From contig OX596334.1 in NCBI GenBank assembly GCA_951394405.1, forward strand, positions 1,674,001-1,738,000: DNA of 64,000 nt. The letters are read 5' to 3'. How positions within the stretch are numbered: position 1 is the stretch's first letter; every line of letters begins with the position of its first letter. The stretch comes from Coprinellus micaceus. Taxonomy: Eukaryota > Basidiomycota > Agaricomycetes > Agaricales > Psathyrellaceae. This document shows, piece by piece, positions 1 through 12,351 of the stretch. A program made the position numbers and the translations under genes. A model generated the notes under the pieces. That model was given only the letters and a program-made list of their open reading frames with translations, was not told the origin of the DNA and did no database searches.

Positions 1-928
1 TTCGTTCCGCTCGAGATGGTCATCATCCACAAATCGTCAATCACGCTCCGTCGTCATTCCCATTCCCCAGGATATGGCAACGTGACGATGATGAACCGTA
101 AAAGCGAAGCCGGGATGCCTGACGTCTAGGATTGGGCCTCCAGACCCCTTCATAGCTCTTGTAAGCTTGTAGTCTACCTATCCCTTCTTGGTAACTTGAC
201 TGACCGATCACGCGCTTGTAGAAAGCTATTGACCAGGCCCTAGCCAATATTAGCAGCGTCACGCTGCCGGGCTTCGCTCTCCGTAGGAGACCCATTACTA
301 CGGAAGAGATAGAGTCCACGTTCAGCGCACGCTCGATAGGTGGTGCAAGTCCTTCGAGCGTTGCCCCTTCACATTTGCGTTTGTCTCTTGGTGTTGAGCG
401 GCTGATCTTCGCTCAGTCGCAGACTGCGCGGCGCATGCTAGGTGCTGATCACACTCTTTGGCGTTTGGGCAAGGTCTTCAAGCCGAATCTCCTTGACCTA
501 CCCTGCTCGCGCTGACACAATTCTACGTCTCGGCAACAGTGCTGATAGACGTCCATTGCCCTTTCCCCGCTGTATCAGCTACACTGAAGGTCTTCCTCCT
601 TTTCTCCCGTCCAAGCAGGCTTCCACCGATTAGATCTCGTGAAGCCCTCCCTCGATCTCGGACTTGGTGCGCACCAATCGCCTCTAATGGGTACGAGATC
701 TACCACCTCATTGGACATAGATCGTGGCCCACCTCGGTGAGTATCCTGTATGTGTGCCCGACTATACTGGATACGCCCCGCCTCCAGTCAGCTTCAGTCA
801 GTGTGTTGATCACAAACGAACTGCAGAACACGGTATAAGAACCGCATGCCTATAGACCAACGGCCCCTATAACAAGATACCGCGAGTCGACGCCTGCTTG
901 CCCCCACTTATCGCATATATCCCAGCAT
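1..928. other. No gene supported
   Basis: Open frames here are short and disagree between strands. No splice-consistent gene could be assembled. A plus-strand frame at 539-838 has acceptable composition but no domain I recognise. Confidence 0.3.
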
Positions 929-1565
929 GTGAGTCCCTCTGCGGATTCATGGAGGCGAAGCGACCGAAATTTACCAAGAAGAAGGCCGTTTATAGTTCCC
1001 CTTGACACAGGCGATGGCTGCACTCCGGCCTTGTCGTTTGACCCTGCTTCAATAACTTCAGAGGACATCGTGGCAGTTGTAGGGTACCTGAGGCTTGGGC
1101 CTCGCGGTGATCAGATGTGCCTGGTCGCCGTCATCGACAGCAGCGAGGGCTTCGCCTCGATGCGAAGGGGCGGTCCTCACCTGCAACATGGAAGCCCACG
1201 CCTGGCCATTAAGACACTCGAGGAAGCCCCCCAAACTCGCATTCACGTCTCAATTGCACTGCTGTTTCTCGCCCTTTTTGCTGCCGTAACTTTGGAGACT
1301 CTGGTTGCCTGGTTTATTCTCGCGTACGGTGAGATCCCTTCCAATAAAACGCTCCGCGAGGACGCCGAACGTCAAGCTGATACTGGCCGAAATGACAGAC
1401 TTGTATCCGTCCATCGCCTTCTATGCGGCGCAGACAGATTTACCCGATTTCCCCCACATTATCGACTCAGCGAGAACTTATGCTAAGTGCTGTCTCCGTT
1501 TCCGCCTGAGGCAGACTTTGTTAGCGATGATTGAAGGCCTCGAGCAGCTGTTAAGTGAGCCATAA
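929..1565 (+). CDS. Possible coding region, unresolved exons
   Basis: Two overlapping plus-strand frames look protein-like. The first (929-1486) carries a hydrophobic stretch near 1250-1325 that could be a membrane helix. The second (read to a TAA at 1563-1565) ends in a helical segment containing DLYPSIAFYAAQTDLPDF and a Leu/Arg-rich tail. A GTGAGA donor at about 1329 and a TGACAG acceptor at about 1400 could join them, but the phase is not certain and no clear ATG start is visible. I do not recognise a family. This may be the 3' part of a decayed gene. Confidence 0.3.
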
Positions 1566-2040
1566 ATTTACCATCTTTATATAATACTGACGGATGACGT
1601 GCGGGCTATGTAGATGCTGTTGGGGGAGAGGAGGCAGACGGGCCAAGTGGGGGTAGCAACTGACCATGAACAAAGAAATTTAATTAATTATGCTGCAGAG
1701 CCGCCCAGCCCCTACCTGTTCAAGTGCCCTGACCTTATGTCGGACCTGTGCATAATTATAATGCCCTTCTCCGGCAACAAACCCCTCTAACATATCCTGA
1801 TCTGCAGGGACGCCATGTGTTAGTCACTGCATCGTATAATTATGTCCCCATTTCACCTGGTCGTATTTGCGGCTTCCTTGGACCGCTCACACACATACAT
1901 GCTTGATTTATCCGCCTCCATCTTATTCACCACCCTCGTTTCTCTCGCATTTTGTCTCTCCCGGTGAGGCATATCGCGGTTTGAGAGAATTATAATTAGT
2001 ATATAACCCGGACTCGGAGTGAAGCGAGGGCATCTCGCAT

Positions 2041-2509
2041 CGTAAGATTGTGGAAACACTGAACTGCGCATTGTCTACACTGGAAGCCCCACGGATCTCA
2101 TCATGGAGACTGACAATTACAAGGACGGACTGGGATGTTGCAACAAGTTGACCACCAGCGACTCGGGTGTTTTGATATTTTGATTGCGCAAACGCATTCG
2201 CCTCACACCCGTGAAACCCCAAACCTTGAAGATTCAGACGGGGGAATCGCTGGCCGGGGCCCTAAATCTTAGCTCGAATGGAATAGGGGGTGCGGTTCGA
2301 CAAAGTCCGCCTCAGGCGAAAACGGAGACAGGCTTAGAGGCGAATGCGTTTGGGCAATCAAAACGTCAAAACATCCGAGTCGCTGGTGGTCTCGGACTTG
2401 TTGCAACATCAACCCCAGTCCGTCCTTGTAATTGTCAGTCCCCCATGATGAGATCCGTGGGGCTTCCAGTGCAGACAATGCGGGATTCAGCGTTTCCACA
2501 TCCTTACGA
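2041..2509. repeat. Imperfect inverted repeat, arms about 165-175 bp
   Basis: The arm at 2041-2204 is matched in reverse complement by the arm at 2336-2509. Shared blocks include CGAATGCGTTTG, GGGGCTTCCAGTG and GAGATCCGTGGGGC (read on the right arm). The arms differ by scattered substitutions and small indels and enclose about 130 bp. This fits an old foldback or MITE-like element. No clear target duplication was found. Frames read across each arm give similar peptides only because of the duplication. Confidence 0.65.
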
Positions 2510-2851
2510 CATAGAACCATAAGGATACAAGCCCCAAGCGCTCCGCGATTAATCATTTTGCCCCGGTGATCGCGCGGGCGCTTAACGATCTACAGCGACG
2601 CCCCACGATTACCGTCTGGAGTAATACTTCCATGATGGCCGCGCCGTACGGGGCAGTCCACTCCAACTGGGCGAAGGACCCATTGTCTGTGACCACAACA
2701 CATTCTCCTTAACTCGATCTAAATCTGGATCCTAAACTGGCAAATACGCTCCGATCACCGTGACCAGTGACGACCAATCTGGCACACCCAAGTATGGACC
2801 AATTGCACCCGGGAAGGCTGCTTCCTTGCCGCCCCAATAATTCGCGACGGA

Positions 2852-2858
2852 TATATAG
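2852..2858 (+). promoter_or_regulatory. TATA-like box (TATATAG)
   Basis: TATATAG lies about 50 nt upstream of the ATG at 2906 of the protease-like gene, a usual place for a fungal TATA element. Confidence 0.4.
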
Positions 2859-2905
2859 GTTTGGAATGAGATCCGGGATCCCCTGCAGGCCTGCATCAAC
2901 CAAGG

Positions 2906-4781
2906 ATGGCCGACTTCGATTTCAAGTCATACTCTACGCCCCTCCCGACTGAACGTTTTTCGAAGCAATTTTTTCAGAACCTCAGCATCGAAGGTCTCGT
3001 TGACCTTCCCGACTATCCAACCGTTGCCGCAGAGTCTTCCCTCCAGATCTGGGAATGGTCGAAGCACGTACCCAGCTCGGACATTGGGACTTCTGTGATA
3101 CCAAACGAAGTCATCCCGAACGCACGCGATCTGGCACGCGCATACAACGGGATGGGGAAAGCGTGGAGTCGAGGGGCTCGCTCAGTTTTGGTCAAATTTC
3201 GCCACGAAAATGTCGAATATAAATACCTCTACAGCTTTGTGAAGGTGTGTATCCTATCTTACTAGTACAGGGCGCCCTTTCACGGTCTCATCCTGCTTTA
3301 GATGAAGCTCATCAAGCTGGTCAATGACCATGCAGAACCTCGACAGGAACTCAGCAAGCTCCTTGAATACCTGAGTTTGCCTCTTATAGAGCGACTCGGG
3401 TTTCGCCCTGTGGTTAACAAGTTTCGGGGCGGCTCCTTCTTGGAGGGACTTTCAGGATTCGCCATCACTCGCTGCCCCTTGTCCAAGCTGGCCTCCCTCT
3501 TGGACGAACAGTGGATTCATCAAGACATTTTGGATGCGCTCATCGAACTGGACTACTTTCGATCCTACGCAAGGTCTGATCCAGGAAGCGATCCTGCCCT
3601 CTCAGCCCCTACAGATCTCATCTTACCCACCGACTTCGTGACGGACTCTGAGCAGGTCTATCGATCCAGCGGGCTGGCTGGTCTCGATGCCATGCCTGCA
3701 GGGAGAAATCTCCGATGCCGCATCGAAAGCACAATTATCTCCTCCATCAGCGTGTGCCGCATCCAGGATGACCATTATACCGCCCTTACGTTCGATGTCG
3801 GGACTGGGGCACTCAAGTATGCCGATTCAATGCACGGCGAGGCCCCCCCTGGGCTGGGCAGGCTGATTAGCCGCATCCTCTCCACTGCTTCTTTGCATGT
3901 CCCCTCCAGGTTCGAACGCGGTCTTGTCGCCCTTCAAGGGGGGACTAATGGCGGTGGGGGGAGCTGTGGTATTGCTGCTCTCAATTTCATTCAGCAGGCA
4001 ATTGACATGGACACACAACCATGGACCGGTCCCAAATCGCAACACTTCCGCCTCGTCGCACTGCTGGACCTCCTTCGCTACCATTGCATTGCCCAGGATC
4101 GTTTGCAAGCCGGACAGTCCTTTGGAACTCATTGGGCGTATCCTGCGTCCCCAGAGGTAGCCCGCGCTTTACAGCAGCCCGGCTCTGCATCGGCATCCCA
4201 GTACACGGGTTCTGCATATTGTGATTTCAATCTCTACACACCCACGGTAAATGACGACTTTAGCTCGCCTCTTGGTCATTACTGATTGCGTGTACCAGAG
4301 GGAACATCCCATCTTTTCATTCCTGGAACAGGGCCCCCCCCTGACTGTTCAAGATTCTGCCGTAGTTCGAGACGCTCGTCAAGGACCGACCAATCGGTCT
4401 GCTCACCACCCACCGGAGGACCTACCACACACACACCCGGCGTGCGCCCCTCCTGGCACTTTGGCTTTGCCCATTCCCCAAGGTTCGGCGCTCACCCTGG
4501 CACTGCACACCGCCCCTCGTATCCCCCTATGTAACGGTTATGGCTCCCCTCGGGCTCGAGTCCAAGTCCAGGCGGTGGCATCGATCTCAAATATTTCCCC
4601 AGTGTTCACATATAGTATTCGACTTCCCCAAAGAAAGTGTAGGGATAGCCAAGTCGACGAAATATCGGCCGCTGTGCTCATACCTCCCAGCCCCAGGGTC
4701 AGCGTTGTACTCACAAGCGCCCCTTTTCCTCCACGCACTGATAGTCGGCCGCCTTTGCGTATTTTTAGCTATACATACTAG
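2906..4781 (+). CDS. Ulp1-like C48 family cysteine protease
   Basis: Predicted join 2906-3244, 3302-4246, 4299-4781, giving 588 aa. Both introns (57 and 52 bp, GTGTGT...TTTAG and GTAAAT...CCAG) sit in phase 0. The C48/Ulp1 fold is suggested by a His in QDDHYTALTFD (about residue 271), an Asp in KYADSM (288), a Gln in ALQGG (325) and a Cys in GGGGSCGIAALNF (335), in the His-Asp-Gln-Cys order of SUMO/Ulp1 proteases. Known members cleave SUMO or related modifiers. Expanded Ulp1-like genes in Agaricomycetes are often transposon-linked with unknown substrates. If the second intron is retained, the protein stops at 4285 (440 aa). The C-terminal third is Pro/Thr-rich and may contain further introns. 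The start lies in a good context (AAGGATGG) downstream of a TATA box. Confidence 0.65.
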
Positions 4782-4785
4782 CTTC

Positions 4786-6120
4786 TACTGAATTAATGGG
4801 CGCCTATCCCCCTTTCACCGCCTTTCATGATGACCTACCTGTCTCCAGAGAGGATGGCACTTCAAAGCCCCAACTTGAAGCTTCATGATCAAGTTCCGAC
4901 GCGCTTTGATGAGCACGTGAACACCGCGAACGCTCACGTGGGATTGCTGGGCCAAAGTTTCACTTCGAACTTTGAACTTTGCAAATTATATATTTGCTGT
5001 GACTTTGAACAAGCTTGAAGCAGCAAGACAACCCGCTCGACTTATCCCAGCGCCAGGGCTCCTCAATCCACTTACTTAGCACGATCGAACCGTAGAAGAA
5101 GGAGAGTGGGCAAAAGCTTGGAGGGTGTACGAAGTCGACAACAACGCGAATTAGACTCTCGTCCAATCCATTTACAGCTGAGCCGCCATCCTACAATAGC
5201 CACCCTCGCCGCTCCCAATTTCCTCGCCGGCGGCCGGTGTTGTCGCTCGAGAATATTCCGTTCTCCGTTCTTCTTTGTCGACAAACGGCGAGAGCTGATC
5301 AAGGCTGAGCTGAGCTGTCACAGATGAAAAAGACGGATGGACAAGGTCGGGTTTCTACCCTTTATCTTTGGACTCTGGAGCCAGATTGGACTCCCTGGCT
5401 GACGTATACCCTTTCAGCACCTCAAATGCCACAAACATTGCTTCACATGCTGTTCCCCGCCTGGGCAGCCTGATACGACAGGGTACTTACCTTCCCTTCC
5501 CCGCCCTTTTCGAAGAGGTGTCCGAAATGGCAGATGGCAAGAGACACCACTACCTTTATCTCAGCGTAGATCGACGATTGACTCGAACTGCGATGACTGT
5601 CTCTTCGTCCCTTGCGAAAATGGTCAAAATATGGCAGTGAACAAACGTGCCTAGACGACCTCACGATGTGCTAAACATGCCGTTGGAAGGAAGGCTCGAG
5701 AGTACCTAGGCGTTCGCTCGCCTCATCAACCAGCATGGTACGTCCGAGCGTCCACGTACCTCAGGAAGGAATTAGAATTAACAGTGTGTTCGTTATCGGT
5801 AACTCCAATCCCGCACATGTTGGTTTCTATGCCTGTGTCTTCCGATAAGACGCCGAGTACTAGAGACCCCTTCGAAACTAGGACGATCCTAGGCTACGAA
5901 CCGACCACTGACAAGCGTTCATGGAAAAGGTGTCTGAAAGGGCATTCTCAGATGAGCTTCGAGATTCGATCGGCGTGCGGCACGCCGAGGTCGGTGCAAC
6001 CTGATGAACCCCTTTCTGCTCCTGCTCTATTCGGGGGATCCGGTGGGGATATCTGAAAACGGACGTAACGTTGGCGAAGAAACGTCGCCGAGGTTCGTGT
6101 GGCCATGGTCTGACCTCGGC
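4786..6120. other. Intergenic stretch with weak coding signal
   Basis: A plus-strand frame at 5368-5640 (Ser/Leu-rich, ending in KMVKIWQ) is the best open frame but has no ATG at its start and no recognised motif. No repeat or RNA gene was recognised. Confidence 0.25.
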
Positions 6121-6169
6121 CTATTTAACAACGAGAGTTTTAGCTGCGTTTCTGGACACACTCCCCCCA

Positions 6170-7397
6170 ATGTCGTTTTCGCCGTTCAGTAGCCTCGCCA
6201 CAGAATTAACCGCAGAGATCGTGTCATGGCTCCGTAACTGTCACACGAGCCTACGGTCTCTTGCCCTAGTCTGTCATTCTCTCCGACGACCAGCGCGGGA
6301 CCATCTATTCTCTTATATGACCCTTGATACGCTCAACAAAATCCACGAACTATCCGCCATGCTCAAGGCTACCTACTGCAGCATTCCCGAAGAAATCGAC
6401 AGCCTGTCCATCGTCCTGGACGATCAGCACTGGCGAAACCGCGATCAGCAGCTCATGCTGAAAGTCGTGGCCTGTGTCAACACGATTCTCAACAGAATAC
6501 GTGCCCGTAGGCATTTATTGCTTGACTTTGGCAGGGCTAGTTTGATCCCTGGCCATTTTCAGGACGAAACCTGCCCTCACCCCCACCCATCGAGTTCAAG
6601 TTGCTTGCTTTGGCAAAGATCTACCGGATGGCGGAACTTGCAGCGCTTGGTCTGGATTGGGCGCTTTTCGGACCTCTCTCACTTCATTGAAGCCGTCTCC
6701 AAGATGTCGCTTCTCGAAGCGCTCGTGGTATACGCTCATTGGGACAACGAAGAAATACGAGCCAGTCACAGCGGTCATGCCCTGCGGCACTTGAAGGAGC
6801 TTCGGGTCATGCCTTCGAGCTACGGCCTATTGGATTGGCTCCTTTCTGGTGATAACAAGGCACCCTCCCTTCGTCTCATCAAAGTTACAAACTGGCAAGG
6901 ACCCGAGTTCTTCGTCATCGGGACCGACGTCATCAACGCAATTTTCGACAAGATTTTGGACACAGAGAACCACCCAGCATGTTTCTGGGTCGACAACGGT
7001 GTGGAAACTAGTGGTAAGCCCCAATTCTGCCATAGTTCTCCCTGTTCCTCTTGAGCGTAACAGTTGATCATATGGTATAGCGCTTCGCACGGATGAAAGG
7101 AACGGAGGCACGTACTCTCGATGGGAAGACGTCGTTCGAGCAATATCAGAGCTGTCTACGGTTGCGCTGTTCGACGTCGATTGGAGAAGGTTCTTCGAGC
7201 CAGCGCCCGGAAAACCAACGACCCGGCGTCATGTGCTTATCTGGGCGAATTGGAATCCGAGTGGGCGGGACGCTTTTAACTGGGTAAGGGGGCACGACGA
7301 CTATGACTGCTATTATGGCAAGAAGGTTGGGTGCCAGGGAGAGGAGTTAAAGGCAAGCTCCTGGGGAGCTGGGTGCGGCCTGCCATTGACGCCATAG
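6170..7397 (+). CDS. F-box-like protein
   Basis: Predicted join 6170-7013, 7081-7397, giving 386 aa. The intron is 67 bp (GTAAGC...TATAG, phase 1) and the frame stays open on both sides to a TAG at 7395-7397. The N-terminus (residues 3 to about 50) reads like an F-box: a LATELTAEIVSWL helix, then SLALVCHSLRRPARDHLF and MTL. The body has leucine-spaced segments of the kind seen in fungal F-box proteins without strong LRRs. F-box proteins normally bring substrates to SCF ubiquitin ligases through Skp1, and the target here is unknown. The frame is open further upstream, but the ATG at 6170 places the F-box at the usual N-terminal position. A TATTTAA element lies about 45 nt upstream. Confidence 0.6.
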
Positions 7398-7546
7398 GGC
7401 ACTCCGACCATTCTTCATGATTATGATCACCCCTTTCTTGACCACAAATCAATACACGTATTGTCATACCGTCGCATGGGTAATGCAGAAAGCCACGATT
7501 TGAGCCAGAATCAATACAGCATGCAGCATGGTTCATCCCTCAGTTT

Positions 7547-8087
7547 TTAATGTAGAAAGTAGATGAGTTTAAACATCGTCACATCCTGTCTGATATCTGA
7601 CTGGTGGATTCTCGCGAAGCTCCAGTGATTCAACTCCACCCTGGGATATTCCGTTTCCTTGAGGGTGGGATCGCTATTGGGAGCCCGGGGGTGTCGGGTA
7701 CTGAACAACTCATGATCATGGAGCTCAAGTAAGTCAGGGCCAACACGCCCCAACGCTCGTCGTCTTCAGGGACGATCCGAGTCCAGAAATCATGACGGGA
7801 GATATACTTGTTCAAAGGCTTCACGTTGTACCACCAATCTGGGATACGCGTTGGTGCTTAGATCGCCTCCTTCTCGAGCCTTCCCCTACATGTCCTCAGA
7901 ATTCATCACGGACAATGGGGATATCGGTCCAAGCCTTGTCTCTTCGAGAGACGGAGGCCAGAGCACGGTGTGCATGGCAATACATGCGATCAGCTGCCAG
8001 TGGACGACACCCGTCGTAGAAGCGCCTCCTGGTTTCTATTGGCTCGGCGTACATTGACGACAAAGTTGATGGAAGGAATCGCCTCAC
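7547..8087 (-). CDS. Possible minus-strand gene fragment
   Basis: Three minus-strand frames look like exons of one gene: 7896-8087 (ALASVSRRDKAWTDIP), 7630-7824 (PLNKYISRHDFWTRIVPEDD) and 7547-7753 (ELFSTRHPRAPNSDPT). A GT at the codon run for RWG|VLALTY and an AG before LFSTRHPR would join the last two. I could not fix the start or all junctions. The arrangement resembles C-terminal parts of the F-box-like families common in these fungi, but that is a weak inference. It is convergent with the F-box-like gene upstream. Confidence 0.3.
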
Positions 8088-8397
8088 ATCCCTTCATTTA
8101 TGTCACAATAAATAAATTCATCTCAGCAGGAGCAAATGCTGTACATGGTTCTTAGGCGCCGATTCGGCGCTTGGATGTCGCCACACACGGGGAGAGACGT
8201 TATGTCCGAGATCCGCCTGGAAACTGTAAACTGTAAGAACCGCATTCGGAAGCACGCCCAGTATACGGACATACCGTAGGCGACCCGCCCCCCCCGCTAC
8301 AAGGTCGGGATGTCGCTTGAAGTGCCGGTGTCCCTGCTCTGCTGGATTTGGGAGTCTGCATCGATGCCGTTGCGCGACCCGGGCTGCACGGTGGTTC

Positions 8398-8492
8398 CCC
8401 ATACGGGAACCACCCTGCGCTACTGGATTTGGCATGACCGCTCATACCCATACGGAAATCGCCCTGCGCTACTGGATTTGGTGTGGTCCCGT
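8398..8492 (+). repeat. 49-bp tandem satellite, about two units (locus A)
   Basis: Two copies of a unit containing CCCTGCGCTACTGGATTTGG are spaced exactly 49 bp apart (for example T8416 and T8465). A weaker copy lies just upstream near 8332. The same 49-bp periodicity recurs at 58411-58560 and, inverted, at 43867-43975. Confidence 0.8.
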
Positions 8493-8606
8493 CCCTGGAC
8501 TCCACTCTTCCCTCAACTCCAAGCAAAGATCTGGTCAAGTCCTCCCGGATCGGCGTACCTGGTGGGTCACAGGCGCTCTGATTTCAGCGCAACAGTCCTG
8601 AGTCCC

Positions 8607-10662
8607 AGGTACTTCGGGGCTTGGCATCAGTTCCAGGGATGGGGACGAGCTTCGCAGAGTAAGTGCTGTGTCGTGTTGATACTATGGAAATATACAATAG
8701 CAATCAGAAGACATTGGGCCACGGTGTACAGACATCTTCCGAACTTGGTCCTAAAACGGTTTGGCAAGAATATACGGTGTGGATGTACACAGGCCAGCGA
8801 GTGGGAGGGGATGCTACATCCGGGGTGGGGTGAGCCTCGTTGTAGAAAATCTCTCAGAAGCTGGTGCTTCCCGTCAACGAAGAACGACTGTTAGAACGAC
8901 TTCGCAGGATATAGGGACGTGGGTGTATGGGCATGGCCCAGGATGCATCTCACTAAACGAGGGCATAATGAGCGCAACTGACGTTTCAAAAGACAAATTA
9001 CACGCACCAGCGCATGCCATGCAACGCCAAGTTCATGCATACACCAGCCCTGCCGCGAGCTGAACGAGCCCATATGAGAGAAGTCAGTTCCTCGTACCAC
9101 AGGTCAGCTCGTTGGCCCACGTACCATTCGCGACGGAGCTAGGCGCCGGGCGAAATCGCCGAGGTATCCACTCCTATATGGGTACTCTCCGTCCGACGTT
9201 ACGATCCACGTTTCCTCATATTCCTGCCATTTATCGCATGGCCCTATCTGAGCCGAACATGGCTGAACAGGAACGGGGAGAGCTTAGAGCGGACGAGGGC
9301 GAACACATCTTAGCTGATCTGCTGGATGCCGTCAGTCGGAGTCAGGAAAGGAGGCGGGGGTGGCCTCCATACTCTGAGCCTCACCTACTACGAGCCATGT
9401 GTGGAGGAGTTTGAGCTGTGGCCACTTTGTCGTGGTCGTTGTTGGCAACGATGAGGCTCGATGAGGAGGGAGCAACTGAGTCCGCGATGAACACCGCCAC
9501 GGTGGCTGGTGGCTTGGGAAATATTCAATGATCAACTGCACAGGAGTTCTCCAAAGCGCTCAGTCGCCGTCGTCGCGTGTCGTCCTCCTCCGTGACGCCG
9601 AAACTTCCATCCTTGGCCTCCCTTCCTCCCCTTCGACGTTGCCACCGATGGTCAGGGTCACTATGGCACTGCTTCGGTGACGCTGTACAATGCATACTGG
9701 GACCACCATGGCACCAAAGCACCAAGCATAGAGTCGGACTCTAGTGGGCTCTAGTGTCGAGTGTAAATAGCCAGATATGCCTGTTTCTCTGTTCTGTCTT
9801 CGGCCTAACCCAACTCCAGCGGCTGGGTCTCGCTTTCGCTGGCTCTGGGGTACCATCGCACTGAGCACAGCACGAACACACCAGCGCCAGGCAGGCTATC
9901 GGCAGAGGTGAGCCCCCCCCGTTTCCTGATTCTCTCCCAAGACCTAACCTGATTACCGCCGCGCACCACATCCTCTAGATACTCTGCGTTGGGCTGAGAG
10001 AACACTCGCCGTCTACTCTGCCCACCTCTCCTCGGCCTCCCTCTTCTTCTCAAGACGTTCCTCGGCCTCTCCTCTTATCTCTCTGTCGACCCAAGTCGGG
10101 TACGCACCGAGTTACCACAAGCCCGGAGTGCCGTAGGAAGAGGGGCCGAAGGGCAGAGCTTGGGTTGATACGCAGTTGTAGTAAACTTACGAACCGACAA
10201 AATGCGATCCGTCTTACTTATTTATCTTGTGCAGCGTTCTGAGCAGGTCTTGTAGCGACCCCTGGACATCATGGTCGGAGAGTCATCTTCTTGCCCCACG
10301 CCCAATTGTCAATGTCGTTACCGCGAGAATGCCCTTCGTATGGGTTGTGAGCTGGGGAATTGAGGGATGACCCGGGCACGAGCTGGGCGGATGCGAAGAT
10401 GACCGTTTTCTTCCTTCTTTGCTCTCCTACGCCCTTCTGCGCTTAAGCGCCGGCACCGCCACACGTCACCTGATTAGTCTGCCCGATCGTCGCCCAGTAG
10501 GTTCCTGTCAAGATCTGTGTATTCTGTACCCCGGAGCACGTCCAATGCAACCCATGTTCTAGCTACCGCGCAGATTTAGAGCTTACAAAACGAAAGCCTT
10601 GGAGATAATCCCGGAGGTAGGTGTCTGCTCTGCTAAACACGTGGCCGTGGTTTCGAGCCGCT
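8607..10662. repeat. 2,056-bp segmental duplication, copy A
   Basis: Copy B lies at 58746-60801, in the same orientation at an offset of 50,139 bp. I saw only two differences: G at 9821 versus A at 59960, and G at 10655 versus A at 60794. The match starts at AGGTACTTCGGGG and stops abruptly after AAGCCGCT or GAGCCGCT. Several frames of 60-100 aa are carried in both copies, but none has a recognised domain, convincing splice structure or terminal repeats. I treat the unit as a duplicated non-coding or TE-derived segment. No target duplication is evident at its edges. Confidence 0.9.
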
Positions 10663-11012
10663 GCGGCCGGCCGCTGCAGTCTCGGCCATCCTCAGGCTCG
10701 TCCTTGTCCCTTCTCCTCCTTCGTTCCATCCTGTGGGCCCGTATTTGCTGACTATGCTCAGGTATTATTGATATATTCCGTCCTAGCTTGCTTTACCAAT
10801 GCTTAACTACGTTCCTTATAGAACGTGAGGTTAACTATTCACTCATGAAGTGTCTGCTGCACCTCAAGGCAATCGGTGGGACAGATCCCATTCATTCTTC
10901 CACGAGAGCGCGGGTAAGAATCTCCAGCGTCGCGCTGATGTTGGCGAGTGTGGTCGACAATGGGACAATAATCTGACGAATGTCATCCTGTGATGTGAAA
11001 GCAGGTCTATCG
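10663..11012. other. Spacer, no feature seen
   Basis: Unique sequence after the abrupt end of the duplication. No supported gene or repeat. Confidence 0.3.
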
Positions 11013-12191
11013 TCAGTTCGCCATAGCTCTTCCAACGACAGAAGACACTGCTACCATGGATGGAGCCCCTTTTCGAGATGGACGGTGGGACTCGCGATTG
11101 TGCTGTTGCCTGTCGTTGGGATGGCGCCGTCGGCTGGACGTGGTAGCATCCCTTGTTCCTGAAGGTCCATCCTCAGGGCATTCAGGGGGAACAAACCGTC
11201 GTTGGTCATAATCTGGCTGCACAATGCTTCACTAACCGATCATGTTGACAGTGGAACACCAGCTTACCTGACACCTCGCCTCCTCTTCACCATCTACCCC
11301 TTCATAGGCTCGTGAATGCGAATGCCGGGGGTGGCTAGGTGCTGGATGGGCTGGCATCGGAGAACACGCCCACCCCTTCAATCCGGGTCCGGTCCCAGTG
11401 GCGCTGGCCAGGATGCTGGCTATGCGATTCTCATCCACGACCTCCCTAGGATTCAAATGATTTTGTTGGATCCATGGTCCAGGGATTACAGTCACCACAG
11501 GAACGGGAGGGCCGTTTACCGACGAGCCGCTGTTGGAGGTTTGGTCTCGTCGCCCCTCGCTGGAGCCATTGCTAGTGAAGCTAGTGTGCGACCCTCTGTC
11601 GTGGGCGTCTGCGTAAATATCGCTCCAAGACGAGGCGGGGCCGGGAGCATGGGTTCGTTGGATGCCGCAGTCCCGAGGAAGGTTCGTAGCAAGGCCAGGG
11701 GGGGCCGCCGTCTGAGGGTTAACCGAGGCGTCTTGCTTGTGGGCTTGGGGGTGCTCTACATCAAGGTAGTTGTCGCGGTTGGCGGGGGTGTGTATACCCT
11801 GGGCCTGGTTCACCTGAGAAGGGTCTGACGATGGAGAGACCCTTCGGCTCGTTGGTGATGACGGGGAGTATCGTAACCCTTGTGGTATTTTATGGCCCTG
11901 GCTCGGTGATCGCCTCTCGTCTCGCCTCTCTTCCGAAAGAGGGTATGGTCGGCTTGAGCGATGGATTCTGTCTTTGCTAGGTATGGGACTCTGGGGGGGC
12001 ATCCTAAGCTGAAGGGCGTGTTGGACGTTGGGAAGTTTGGGGTTACCCAACTGACGTTTTAAACAGACCTCCTGAATACACAAAGACTGCCGATATCGCA
12101 TCGAGGCATTTAACGGGGATACCCTAAAAATGTGATCATGAGATCGGGCAGATTCATCCCCAGATTCCTGAACACTCAGCTCCATGATCAT
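11013..12191 (-). CDS. Hypothetical Ser/Pro/Arg-rich protein
   Basis: Predicted complement of join 11013-11216, 11268-12191, giving 375 aa. The 51-bp intron (GTAAGC...TGTGCAG, phase 0) replaces an otherwise early stop in the first exon and extends the protein by 68 codons. The protein is low-complexity, rich in Ser, Pro, Arg and Gln, with basic patches (SEERRDERRSPSQGHK) and no recognised fold. It is probably disordered. An MIMEL start is chosen because a TATATAAG-like box lies about 120 nt upstream and the next gene upstream ends before it. Long frames on the opposite strand (11316-11828) are shadows. The next gene upstream, on the same strand, also encodes a low-complexity protein, but nothing shows they work together. 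Confidence 0.5.
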
Positions 12192-12307
12192 GAAGACCTT
12201 TCATCCGTCGGCCCCTGGACTTCATATTATTAAAGAGTGAGACCGAATACTTCAAATTATCGCCAAAGTCTACTGACAAGTCTAACTATACATAGATACT
12301 CAATAAT

Positions 12308-12315
12308 CTTATATG
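12308..12315 (-). promoter_or_regulatory. TATA-like box (CATATAAG)
   Basis: Read on the minus strand, CATATAAG lies about 120 nt before the ATG at 12191 and after the stop codon of the preceding minus-strand gene. This supports two separate transcripts. Confidence 0.35.
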
Positions 12316-12351
12316 GGCAACAGCGATCGGGAGTCAAGGCTCCATCAATGT

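Noticed and set aside
8761..10053. Several 60-100 codon frames inside the duplicated segment
   Set aside because: Present in both copies only because the DNA is near-identical; no start context, splice logic or motif supports any of them.
11316..11828. 170-codon plus-strand open frame
   Set aside because: Antisense to a better supported spliced minus-strand gene with a TATA-like box; composition looks like a shadow frame.
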